A DNA stretch of 13,284 bases from Thermohalobaculum sp038528605 (GTDB lineage: Bacteria; Pseudomonadota; Alphaproteobacteria; Rhodobacterales; Rhodobacteraceae), in NCBI GenBank assembly GCA_038528605.1, contig JBCBEP010000094.1, forward strand, positions 1-13,284, in the 5' to 3' direction. Each line of letters begins with the position of its first letter. Position 1 is the stretch's first letter. Positions 6,612-13,159 of the stretch are shown here, in pieces. A model generated the notes under the pieces. It was given only the letters and a program-made list of their open reading frames with translations. It was not told where the DNA came from and did not search any database. A program made the translations under genes and the position numbers.

Positions 6612-7868
6612 ATGGATGACTGTTACGCGCTTCCCCCGGGAACGGAATGGACGCCGGTCGACACGGCGCTCGAACGTCTGCGCCTCTCCCTCGGGCCCGT
6701 GACGCCTTATGAGGAAGTGCCGCTGGCGTCGGCGGCCGGGCGCATCCTGGCCCTGCCGGCCGTGGCGCTGCGCGCGAACCCGCCGGCCACGAATTCCGCA
6801 GTGGATGGCTATGCCTTCCTCTGGGCGTCGCTGCCCGAGGCGGACGATACGGGGATGGTGCGCCTGCCGCTGGCGGAGGGCCGGGCCGCGGCGGGGCACC
6901 CCGCGCCGGAGCCTCTCGCGCCCGGCCATGCCCTGCGCATCCTCACCGGGGCGGAGCTGCCCGCGGGGGCGGATACCGTGGTGCTGCAGGAGGACTGCGC
7001 GCTGGAGGGCACGGCGCTGCGCTTCCGCGTTCCCGGCAAGGCAGGGGCGAACCGCCGCCGGGCGGGGGAGGATGCGGCGGAGGGCGATGTGCTCCTCCAT
7101 GCCGGTCGCCGCCTTGCGGCGCAGGACCTCGCCCGGCTCGCCGTCGCCGGTGTCTCGACGGTGGGCGTGCGCCGCCGCCTGCGCGTGGCCGTGCTTTCGA
7201 CGGGCGACGAGCTGATCCAGCCCGGGGATGAGAGCGGCGGCGGCGGCATCTTCGATGCGAACCGGCCGATGCTGCTGGCGCTGGTGCAGGCGCTCGGCCA
7301 TCAGCCCGTCGATCTCGGTGCCGTGGCCGACAATGCGGACGCGCTCCGCGATGCGCTCGATGCCGGTGCTGCGGCGGATGCGATCCTGACCACGGGCGGC
7401 GCCTCGGCGGGCGACGAGGACCATGTGAGCCGGATCCTGACGAATGAGGGCGCCGTCTCCACCTGGCGGATCGCGGTGAAGCCCGGCCGGCCGCTGGCCA
7501 TCGGCACCTGGCACGGCAAGCCGATCTTCGGGCTGCCGGGCAACCCCGTGGCGGCCTGGGTCTGTGCGCTGGTCTTCGCGCGGCCGGCGCTGGCGCAGCT
7601 GGCCGGCGGGCGCTGGGAGGCGCCGCAGGGCTTCGAGGTGCCGGCGGCCTTCGAGAAGCGCAAGAAGGCGGGGCGGCGCGAGTATCTCCGCGCCCGGCTC
7701 GATGCCGACGGCCGCGTGGAGGTCTTCCGTTCCGAGGGCTCCGGGCTGGTCGGCGGGCTCTCCTGGGCCGATGGGCTGGTGGAGCTTCCGGACGAGGCCA
7801 TGACGGTCCGGCCCGACGACCCTGTGCGCTATATCCCCTGGTCCGGCTTCGGCATCGGCGGCACCTGA
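6612..7868 (+). CDS. moeA: MoeA, molybdopterin molybdenumtransferase
   Basis: At 418 residues it has the normal MoeA length. MoeA inserts molybdate into adenylylated molybdopterin, the step before MobA. Seen in order: PPATNSAVDGYAF (57-69, usually SAMDGYA), LTGAELPAGADTVVLQED (111-128), RAGEDAAEGDVL (150-161), the MoCF-fold motifs VLSTGDEL (194-201), FDANRPML (214-221), TTGGASAGDEDHV (260-272) and KPGRPLAIG (290-298), GLPGNPVAAWV (307-317), then the C-terminal beta domain. I chose the ATG at 6612 because AGGAAGG (6597-6603) sits 8 nt before it; a GTG at 6603 overlaps that site and is less likely. The gap from mobB is 36 nt, the longest in the operon. The next gene starts 2 nt after the stop. 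Confidence 0.96.
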   Translation: MDDCYALPPGTEWTPVDTALERLRLSLGPVTPYEEVPLASAAGRILALPAVALRANPPATNSAVDGYAFLWASLPEADDTGMVRLPLAEGRAAAGHPAPEPLAPGHALRILTGAELPAGADTVVLQEDCALEGTALRFRVPGKAGANRRRAGEDAAEGDVLLHAGRRLAAQDLARLAVAGVSTVGVRRRLRVAVLSTGDELIQPGDESGGGGIFDANRPMLLALVQALGHQPVDLGAVADNADALRDALDAGAAADAILTTGGASAGDEDHVSRILTNEGAVSTWRIAVKPGRPLAIGTWHGKPIFGLPGNPVAAWVCALVFARPALAQLAGGRWEAPQGFEVPAAFEKRKKAGRREYLRARLDADGRVEVFRSEGSGLVGGLSWADGLVELPDEAMTVRPDDPVRYIPWSGFGIGGT

Positions 7869-7870
7869 GC

Positions 7871-9079
7871 ATGACAGAGGCGCCTGCCGCTTCGCCCGCC
7901 CAGGCCCTCATGAGCCGCGCGGGGCTCCTGACCTGCGCGTTCTACGCGGCGTGCTTCGTGGCCATCGGCGCGCACCTGCCCTTCTGGCCCGTCTGGCTCG
8001 CCGAATGGGGGCTGACGGAGGCGGAGATCGGCAGCTATCTCGGCGCGGGCCTGGTGGTGCGCATCGTGGTGAATGCCGTCTTCGGCGCGTTGGCGGACCG
8101 GTATGCGATGCGGCGGCTGATGCTGGGGACGATGGGCCTCGCCTCAGCGCTGGTGTTCCTGCTGCACCTGGCGGCGGAGACCAAGGCGATGCTGTTCCTC
8201 CTCACCCTGCTCGTCACCACCACGCTCTCGCCCATGATCCCGCTGGGGGAGGCGCTGGGACTGCGGGCGGCCGGGCGGCATGGCTTCGCCTATGCCCATG
8301 CGCGGGCGGCGGGGTCCGTCGCCTTCCTGCTCTCGAATATCGGCGTGGGCTGGGCGATCGCCGCGACCTCGGCGGATGCGGCGCTCTGGACGCTGGCGAT
8401 CTCCTGCACGGTTGCCGGGTTTCTGGGCTTCATCCACCCGGGCGGTGGCGCACCGGCGGGGGCGCAGGCTGCGGGGCTTGATACCGCACGGCTGCGGGAG
8501 GGGCTGGCGCTCTTCGCGCAGCCTGGCCTCGGCTGGTTCGCGCTGGCGGCGTCGCTCGCCATGGCGGCGCACGCCACCTACTACCTCTACGGCTCGATCG
8601 ACTGGGCGCGGCAGGGCATCTCTCACGGCACCATCGGCCAGCTCTGGGCGGCCGGTGTGGTGGCGGAGACGGTGCTGATGCTGGGGCCGGGAGCGGTCTG
8701 GGTCGCGCGGCTCGGCGCCATGAATGCGCTGGCCCTGGGCGCAGGGGCCGGCGCGCTCCGCTGGGTGGCGATGGCCTTCGAGCCGGGGCTGATGGCGCTC
8801 TGGCCGCTGCAGGCGCTCCATGCGCTGAGCTTCGGCCTTGCGCATCTCGCCATCATGGCCTTTGCGGCGAGCCACATTCCGCCGCGGCTGGCCGCGAGCG
8901 GGCAGGGGGTGCTGATCGGCCTCAGCTCTGGCGTGGCGATGGCGGTGGCGACGCTGGCTGCCGGGTGGCTCACCGGCCTCGCCGGGCTGGCGGCCGCCTG
9001 GTGGATGTGTGCGGCGATGGGGATCGGTGCCGCCCTCGCCGCCCGCGCTGCCGGCAGGGCCGCGCGGGCGGCGGCGTGA
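7871..9079 (+). CDS. MFS transporter, HcaT/phenylpropionate-permease-like
   Basis: A 402-residue inner-membrane protein with about twelve hydrophobic helices. The N-terminal region (AIGAHLPFWPVWLAEWGLTEAEIG within 31-54) and the TM2-TM3 loop motif GALADRYAMRR (72-82) match the MFS_1-like/HcaT branch, whose characterised members import aromatic acids or sugars with protons. The substrate cannot be read from sequence. It starts 2 nt after moeA, so it is almost certainly co-transcribed, but there is no strong Shine-Dalgarno sequence and translation may depend on coupling. An in-frame ATG at 7910 is an alternative start. In this operon it might move a cofactor-related compound, a formate-pathway substrate or something unrelated; molybdate itself normally enters through ModABC. 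It converges on greA, with 30 nt between the stops. Confidence 0.85.
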   Translation: MTEAPAASPAQALMSRAGLLTCAFYAACFVAIGAHLPFWPVWLAEWGLTEAEIGSYLGAGLVVRIVVNAVFGALADRYAMRRLMLGTMGLASALVFLLHLAAETKAMLFLLTLLVTTTLSPMIPLGEALGLRAAGRHGFAYAHARAAGSVAFLLSNIGVGWAIAATSADAALWTLAISCTVAGFLGFIHPGGGAPAGAQAAGLDTARLREGLALFAQPGLGWFALAASLAMAAHATYYLYGSIDWARQGISHGTIGQLWAAGVVAETVLMLGPGAVWVARLGAMNALALGAGAGALRWVAMAFEPGLMALWPLQALHALSFGLAHLAIMAFAASHIPPRLAASGQGVLIGLSSGVAMAVATLAAGWLTGLAGLAAAWWMCAAMGIGAALAARAAGRAARAAA

Positions 9080-9100
9080 TCAGGCCCGACGAGACCCCGT

Positions 9101-9120
9101 CAGGCCCCGTCAGGCCCCGT
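9101..9120. repeat. Tandem 10-bp duplication at the greA 3' end
   Basis: CAGGCCCCGT occurs twice in perfect tandem (9101-9110, 9111-9120), preceded by partial copies (ACCCCGT at 9094-9100 and CAGGCCC at 9081-9087). The unit contains the greA stop codon on the minus strand, so the second TGA-containing copy lies just downstream of the real stop in another frame. It looks like a local slippage duplication with no effect on the protein. Confidence 0.7.
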
Positions 9121-9586
9121 ACTTCACCGCGAGGATCTCGTAGGCCTTGCCGCCGCGCGGGGTGGCAACCTCCACGCTGTCGCCCTCGTCCTTGCCGATG
9201 AGGGCGCGGGCCAGCGGGCTCTTCATGTTGAGCTTGCCACTCTCGATGTTCGCCTCGCTCTCGCCGACGATCTGGTAGGTCTTCTCTTCGTCCGTATCCT
9301 CGTCCACCAGCGTCACGCGCGCGCCGAAGCGCACGGTCGGGCCGGTCATCTTCGAGGTGTCGATCACGTCGGCGCGGCTGATCAGCCCTTCGAGCTCCTT
9401 GATCCGGCCCTCGATGAAGCTCTGGCGTTCGCGCGCGGCATGGTACTCGGCGTTCTCCGAGAGATCGCCATGTTCGCGCGCCTCAGCGATCGCGCTGATG
9501 ACGGCGGGGCGTTCGTCGTTTTTCAGGACCTTGAGCTCGTCGTTGAGCGCGCTGTAGCCCTGCTTTGTCATCGGAACCTTTTCCAT
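9110..9586 (-). CDS. greA: Transcription elongation factor GreA
   Basis: This 158-residue protein has the standard GreA length. GreA enters the RNA polymerase secondary channel and triggers cleavage of the backtracked transcript end. The N-terminal coiled coil (about 8-75) carries the acidic tip DLSENAEY (41-48, with Asp41 and Glu44), and SALNDELKVLKNDERP marks its first helix. The C-terminal FKBP-like domain includes VRFGARVTLVDEDT, YQIVGESEAN and SPLARALIGKDEGDSVEV. AAAGGGAG lies just upstream of the ATG on the minus strand, fixing the start. The frame remains open upstream, but that part is antisense to the neighbouring oxidase gene. It is divergent from that gene, with a hairpin-bearing leader between them. 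Confidence 0.97.
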   Translation of the reverse strand: MEKVPMTKQGYSALNDELKVLKNDERPAVISAIAEAREHGDLSENAEYHAARERQSFIEGRIKELEGLISRADVIDTSKMTGPTVRFGARVTLVDEDTDEEKTYQIVGESEANIESGKLNMKSPLARALIGKDEGDSVEVATPRGGKAYEILAVKYGA

Positions 9587-9668
9587 GGCTCCCTTTCCTT
9601 CTTCGCCCGGGTAGGGGTAGGTCTGGCCGCGGGGACGGGCAATGCGTCCCGCCGGGCCGGAAAACTTA

Positions 9669-9691
9669 TGCCGCGCTCTTCGGGCGCGGCA
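9669..9691 (-). promoter_or_regulatory. Leader hairpin of greA with a short T-run
   Basis: On the minus strand TGCCGCGC (9691-9684) pairs perfectly with GCGCGGCA (9676-9669) around a 7-nt loop, and TAAGTTTT follows. This is an 8-bp GC-rich stem with a weak T-tract, 83 nt before the greA start codon. It resembles a leader attenuator. In E. coli the greA leader is known to terminate early and release short RNAs (GraL), so a similar arrangement is plausible here. Confidence 0.45.
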
Positions 9692-9698
9692 GACCGTC

Positions 9699-9727
9699 AG
9701 AGTAGACAGGCCTGCTCTCCTCCGCAA
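9699..9727 (-). promoter_or_regulatory. Weak candidate promoter for greA
   Basis: On the minus strand TTGCGG (9727-9722) and TACTCT (9704-9699) are separated by 17 nt, each matching three of six consensus positions. Transcription would begin near 9692, right at the leader hairpin. Such weak matches are common in high-G+C DNA. Confidence 0.25.
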
Positions 9728-9757
9728 GAGGGGGCTGAGCGGGTAGGAGAGGCGCCT

Positions 9758-10924
9758 ATGGCCTTCGCAAAAACCGCGCTGGATCAGCGCTTTCCCTCGA
9801 TCTCCTACATGGAGGCGCGAGCCCGCCGCCGCATTCCCCGTTATGCGTGGGACTACCTGATGGGCGGGATTGGCGAAGAGGCGGGCGTGGCGCGGAACCG
9901 CGAGGCCCTGACCGCTGTGAGCATGACACCGCGCTACCTCGAGCCCATGAGCGGGGAGCCGGTGCTGGAGACGGAATTGCTGGGCCGCAGCTGGTCGGCG
10001 CCCTTTGGCGTCGCTCCTGTGGGCTTCGGCGGGGTGATCTGGCCGAAGGCACCGCAGTACCTGGCCGCGGCGGCGCGGGAGGCGGGCCTGCCCTTCGCGC
10101 TCAGCACGGTCTCGACCGCGACGCTGGAGGAGATTGCCGAAATTGCGGGGCCGAACGGCTGGTATCAGCTCTATGCGCTGGCGGAGCCGGAGATGAACCG
10201 CGCGATCCTGAAGCGCGCGCGGGATGCGGGCTATGACGTGCTGATCCTGACGGTGGACGTGCCGAAGAAGATGCGGCGGGACCACGATATCCGGAACGGC
10301 TTCGGCATTCCGCCGCGGATCGATGCTGAGATGATCCTCCGCACGGCGCTACGCCCGTCCTGGGCGCTGGCGACGCTGCGGGCGGGCACGCCGCGTTTCG
10401 AGAACATCGTGCCGCACATGCCGAAGGGGCTGTCGAACGCCGAGATGTCCGTCCGCTTTCAGGCGATGCGGGACGGGCGGATCACGGCGGAGAAGCTGGC
10501 CTGGTACCGGGACGAATGGCCGGGCAAGCTTGTGGTGAAGGGGCTGCTCGCGCCGGAGGAGGCGGAGCGGGCAAAGGCCGTGGGCGCGGATGCCATCGTG
10601 GTCTCGAACCACGGCGCCCGGCAGATCGATGCGGCGCCTTCGGCGGTGGAGGTTCTGCCCGCCATGCGCGCCGCCGTGGGCGCCGGTTTTCCGCTGCTGG
10701 CGGATGGCGGGGTGCGCACGGGGCTCGACATCATGCGCCTCCTCGCTTCGGGCGCGGACTTCGTGCTGGCGGGCCGCGCCTTCTACCTTGCTGTAGCTGC
10801 TTTGGGGCAGGCGGGCGCCGCGCAGGCGATGCACGTGTTGCGCGAAGAGCTGGCCATCACCATGGGCCAGCTCGGTTGCGAACACATCAGGGGACTCGGA
10901 AACTTCGTCGACCGCGGGCGCTGA
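9758..10924 (+). CDS. FMN-dependent alpha-hydroxy-acid dehydrogenase (LldD-like)
   Basis: This 388-residue TIM-barrel flavoprotein oxidises the alpha carbon of an L-2-hydroxy acid. Catalytic and FMN-binding residues are readable by comparison with glycolate oxidase: Tyr33 (AWDYLMGG), PFGVAPVGFGG (82-92), Tyr139 in QLY, TVDVPKKMRRDHDIRNGF (165-182, Arg173/174), Lys261 in VVKG, His285 and Arg288 in SNHGARQ, and DGGVRTGLDIMR (316-327) with LAGRAF (338-342) for the phosphate. The long loop at about 182-250 (PSWALATLRAGTPRF) resembles LldD or mandelate dehydrogenase more than soluble glycolate oxidase, suggesting a membrane-associated L-lactate-type enzyme, but the substrate is not settled. The usual SNHGGRQLDGAP is here SNHGARQIDAAP, with two Gly-to-Ala changes. 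TAGGAGAGG (9744-9752) fixes the ATG; in-frame codons before it belong to the greA side. Confidence 0.92.
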   Translation: MAFAKTALDQRFPSISYMEARARRRIPRYAWDYLMGGIGEEAGVARNREALTAVSMTPRYLEPMSGEPVLETELLGRSWSAPFGVAPVGFGGVIWPKAPQYLAAAAREAGLPFALSTVSTATLEEIAEIAGPNGWYQLYALAEPEMNRAILKRARDAGYDVLILTVDVPKKMRRDHDIRNGFGIPPRIDAEMILRTALRPSWALATLRAGTPRFENIVPHMPKGLSNAEMSVRFQAMRDGRITAEKLAWYRDEWPGKLVVKGLLAPEEAERAKAVGADAIVVSNHGARQIDAAPSAVEVLPAMRAAVGAGFPLLADGGVRTGLDIMRLLASGADFVLAGRAFYLAVAALGQAGAAQAMHVLREELAITMGQLGCEHIRGLGNFVDRGR

Positions 10925-10947
10925 GCCGCGTCAGGCCTCAGACGCCC
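10916..10947 (+). terminator. Hairpin over the oxidase stop codon
   Basis: GGGCG-CTGAG (10916-10925) pairs with CTCAG-A-CGCCC (10937-10947) with one bulged A and an 11-nt loop. The oxidase TGA (10922-10924) sits within the left arm. No T-run follows. It also lies across the tail of the minus-strand ORF at 10931, which argues that this tail is not under coding constraint. Confidence 0.4.
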
Positions 10948-11119
10948 CTGCTGCATAGCCAACGCGGCGTAAGGCGGGCGCGAGCGCTGGCGGTTCGCTG
11001 GTTTTAGTGTTTATTCCCAGCATCTTGTCGAGGCGCGTCGGCTCCTCGTAGACGGGGATGGAACCGCATTTCAGCGGCTCGGCATAGAACGCATAGCCGG
11101 GCGACGAGAGATCGAACAT
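10931..11119 (-). pseudogene. Unrecognised 62-codon ORF, possibly a truncated gene remnant
   Basis: The first 34 or so codons look genuinely coding: nearly all end in G or C, and the peptide reads MFDLSSPGYAFYAEPLKCG followed by SIPVYEEPTRLDKML. The cluster around EPLKCGSIPVYEEP faintly recalls the end of exostosin- or fucosyltransferase-like glycosyltransferase domains, which I cannot confirm. After codon 35 the codon use changes (GGA ATA AAC ACT AAA ACC, later TTA, GTT, GCA, TCT) and the peptide becomes Ala/Pro-rich, overlapping a hairpin. A TAA lies three codons before the ATG and there is no convincing ribosome binding site. Either it is the start of a gene cut off by a deletion or insertion, or a small native protein with a variable tail. 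Confidence 0.35.
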
Positions 11120-11222
11120 CGGAACTTACTCACTCTGGAACCAACACAACTTCAGGACGAGACAACTCACCTGCCGGTCATCCTAATGGAAAGTGACCGT
11201 GGCGGAAAGATGGCGTGAAAGA

Positions 11223-11237
11223 GATCCAATTTGGATC
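11223..11237. promoter_or_regulatory. Perfect 15-nt palindrome, operator-like
   Basis: GATCCAA-T-TTGGATC has 7-bp arms and a single central base. It sits in the low-G+C patch, 89 nt past the DUF853 stop and 104 nt upstream of the ATG of the small minus-strand ORF. This size and symmetry are typical of dimeric repressor sites, but no regulator gene is nearby and no promoter is clear. Confidence 0.35.
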
Positions 11238-11325
11238 GGCCGCGTTCCGTTTTTCACCGACACTTCGCGGCGGCCAGCCGTCCCGCAAATGCCCGCTTTC
11301 CCGGAATGGAACGGCTGCGGCGGGG

Positions 11326-12903
11326 CTAGCGGAGGAGCGAGCCGAGGATGCCGCGAACGAAGCGGCGGCCGATCTGGCTGCCGGCCGCGCGGGCGACGGA
11401 TTTGGCGAAGGCCTCGCCCACGCTTTGGCGGTTGGAGCGGCGGGCGCGGGGCTTGGCGCGGCTGCCGCCCGTTGCGCCCCCCGTTGCGCTCCCCGTTGCG
11501 CCCCAGGTTGCACCCCCGCGGGAGGCAGGGCCGCCATAGCGGCGGGCATGGCCGTAGCGGCGTTCCTCGGCCTCTTCCGCCGCAGCGGCCTCCTCCTCGG
11601 CTTTCGCCAGCGCCTCGGCCTTGCGGGCGAGGATCTCGTGCGCGCTTTCGCGGTCCACTGGCTGGTCGTAGAGGCCGGCGACGGGGCTGCGCGCCATCAC
11701 CTCCGCCCGTTCCGCCGCCGTGGCGGGGCCGAGGCGGGAGGCGGGGGGGCGGATGAGGGTGCGTTCCACGATGCTGGGCACACCCTTCTCGTCGAGCGTG
11801 GAGACCAGCGCCTCGCCGACGCCGAGCTCGGTGATCACCGTCTCGGTGTCGAGATCCGGGTTCTGGCGGAAGGTGGCTGCGGCGGTGCGCACGGCCTTGG
11901 CGTCGCGGGGCGTGTAGGCGCGGAGCGCGTGCTGGACGCGATTGCCGAGCTGGCCCAGCACCTCGTCCGGCACATCGAGCGGGTTCTGGGTGACGAAATA
12001 GACGCCGACACCCTTGGAGCGGATGAGGCGGACGACCTGGGCGATGCGGTCGAGCAGCGCGTCCGGCGCGTCGTCGAAGAGGAGATGCGCCTCGTCGAAG
12101 AAGAAGACGAGGCGCGGCTTCTCGGGGTCGCCCACCTCGGCCAGGTCCTCGAAGAGCTCGGAGAGGAGCCAGAGGAGGACCGTGGCGTAGACCTTCGGCG
12201 CCTGCATCAGCTTGTCCGCCGCGAGGACGTTGACGAAGCCGCGCCCGTCGAAGGTGGTGCGCATGAAGTCGGCGAGCTTGAGCGCGGGCTCGCCGAAGAA
12301 GTGCTCGGCCCCCTGCTGGCGGAGGGTGAGGAGGCGGCGCTGGATGGCGCCGACGGAGGCGGGGGACACATTGCCGTATTCGCGGCCGATCTCGGCCCGG
12401 TTCTCGGCGACGTAGACGAGGATGGCGCGCAGATCGTCGAGATCGAGGAGCGCGAGCCCCTCGTCATCGGCCACCGCGAAGGCGATGGCGAGCACGCCTT
12501 CCTGGGTTTCGTTGAGCTCGAGGAGGCGCGAGAGGAGGAGGGGGCCCATCTCGGAGATCGTGGCGCGGACAGGGTGGCCCTGCTGGCCGAAGACGTCCCA
12601 GAACACGGTGGGTGCCGGGGCGAAGGCGTAGCCGTCGAGCCCGATGGTCTCGGCGCGCTTGAAGAGGAAGTCCTTCGCCTCGCCGGCCTGGGAGATGCCC
12701 GAGAGGTCGCCCTTCACATCCGCCATGAAGACCGGGACGCCGGCGCGGCTGAAGCCCTCGGCGAGGATCTGGAGCGTGACGGTCTTGCCGGTGCCGGTGG
12801 CGCCGGCCACGAGGCCGTGGCGGTTGGCGCGGGAGAGCGCGAGGGTTTGCGGGGCACGCTCGGCATTGGCGCCGAGGAAGAGCTGGGCGGGCGTGTCGTT
12901 CAT
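11326..12903 (-). CDS. DUF853/YjgR-type HerA-FtsK family ATPase
   Basis: This 525-residue P-loop ATPase matches the DUF853 (YjgR) group, annotated as HerA-like helicases with no established cellular role. The Walker A motif GATGTGKT is at 34-41, ADVKGDLSG at 61-69, a hydrophobic Walker B strand LVFFFDEAHLLF at 265-276 (Asp270, Glu271), and the sensor/arginine-finger region YFVTQNPLDVPDEVLGQLGNR at 302-322. The catalytic core ends near 390. A Lys/Glu/Ala coiled coil (about 420-449) and a Gly/Ala/Thr repeat (463-480) lead to a basic tail that finishes with a conserved-looking GRRFVRGILGSLLR. I took the ATG at 12903; a TTG at 12918 would add five residues, and neither has a clear ribosome binding site. 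It stands alone, 256 nt after the stop of the upstream minus-strand gene. Confidence 0.92.
   Translation of the reverse strand: MNDTPAQLFLGANAERAPQTLALSRANRHGLVAGATGTGKTVTLQILAEGFSRAGVPVFMADVKGDLSGISQAGEAKDFLFKRAETIGLDGYAFAPAPTVFWDVFGQQGHPVRATISEMGPLLLSRLLELNETQEGVLAIAFAVADDEGLALLDLDDLRAILVYVAENRAEIGREYGNVSPASVGAIQRRLLTLRQQGAEHFFGEPALKLADFMRTTFDGRGFVNVLAADKLMQAPKVYATVLLWLLSELFEDLAEVGDPEKPRLVFFFDEAHLLFDDAPDALLDRIAQVVRLIRSKGVGVYFVTQNPLDVPDEVLGQLGNRVQHALRAYTPRDAKAVRTAAATFRQNPDLDTETVITELGVGEALVSTLDEKGVPSIVERTLIRPPASRLGPATAAERAEVMARSPVAGLYDQPVDRESAHEILARKAEALAKAEEEAAAAEEAEERRYGHARRYGGPASRGGATWGATGSATGGATGGSRAKPRARRSNRQSVGEAFAKSVARAAGSQIGRRFVRGILGSLLR
11471..11518. repeat. Four tandem 12-bp units inside the DUF853 gene
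   Basis: Units start at 11471, 11483, 11495 and 11507. Each begins GTTGCG or GTTGCA and runs C-rich to 12 bp. Because 12 is a multiple of three, they encode a tetrapeptide repeat on the minus strand (GGAT, WGAT, GSAT, GGAT) in the linker before the basic tail. Copy number could change by slippage without breaking the frame. Confidence 0.85.
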
Positions 12904-12949
12904 GGGCGGACGATGCAACGGGGGGCGCCCCGGGTAAAGTGGTCATGTC

Positions 12950-12992
12950 GGGCGCGGCTGATGCGCGCCCCCGCTTCGGGTGCGTCGCACCC
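12950..12992. other. Two adjacent hairpins upstream of the DUF853 gene
   Basis: GGGCGCG (12950-12956) pairs with CGCGCCC (12964-12970) around 7 nt, and GGGTGC (12978-12983) pairs with GCACCC (12987-12992) around 3 nt. They lie between the end of the minus-strand gene at 13160 and the DUF853 start. They could be the terminator of that gene or part of the DUF853 leader; no T-run follows on either strand. Confidence 0.35.
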
Positions 12993-13159
12993 TCAGGGGC
13001 CCGCCCACCAGCCACGCGCCCGCTTTCGCCGATGCAGCTTGCGGTGGGCTGCTGCGGCGGTTCACGTGAGAGAGCGGTGGAAGGGACTGGCGGTTGCCGA
13101 GGGCGCATGCCGGCTGGTTTGCGCCCTATCTTGCCCGGCGGGTTGCGGCGGGGGGCTGA

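Larger units (their letters stand above)
10925..11325. other. 401-nt stretch between the oxidase and the DUF853 gene
   Basis: Apart from the hairpin at 10916-10947 and the doubtful ORF at 10931-11119, I see no gene. Bases 11121-11240 are only about 51% G+C (61 of 120 by hand count), well below the surroundings. This part holds an inverted repeat CGGTCA...TGACCG (11175-11180 and 11194-11199) and the perfect palindrome at 11223-11237. No tRNA cloverleaf or insertion-sequence ends were apparent. The patch is compatible with an old insertion scar or a regulatory region. Confidence 0.6.

Noticed and set aside
5679..7514. A 611-codon open frame on the minus strand across mobA, mobB and moeA
   Set aside because: Arg/His/Pro-rich shadow peptide with no motifs, while three well-defined genes cover the + strand.
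9440..9757. N-terminal extension of the oxidase frame
   Set aside because: It overlaps greA in antisense, and the ATG at 9758 has a strong ribosome binding site and matches the family's N-terminus.
9110..10285. A 391-codon minus-strand frame suggesting an N-terminally extended GreA
   Set aside because: GreA is complete at 158 residues from the ATG at 9586 with a proper ribosome binding site. The extension is antisense to the oxidase gene.
11120..11325. Possible tRNA, small RNA or insertion-sequence end in the low-G+C patch
   Set aside because: No cloverleaf, no CCA-adjacent acceptor stem, no T-run terminator and no transposase fragment could be seen.
12919..13159. Possible small gene between the DUF853 gene and the right-edge gene
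   Set aside because: Open frames here lack ribosome binding sites and give low-complexity peptides; only the two hairpins are supportable.
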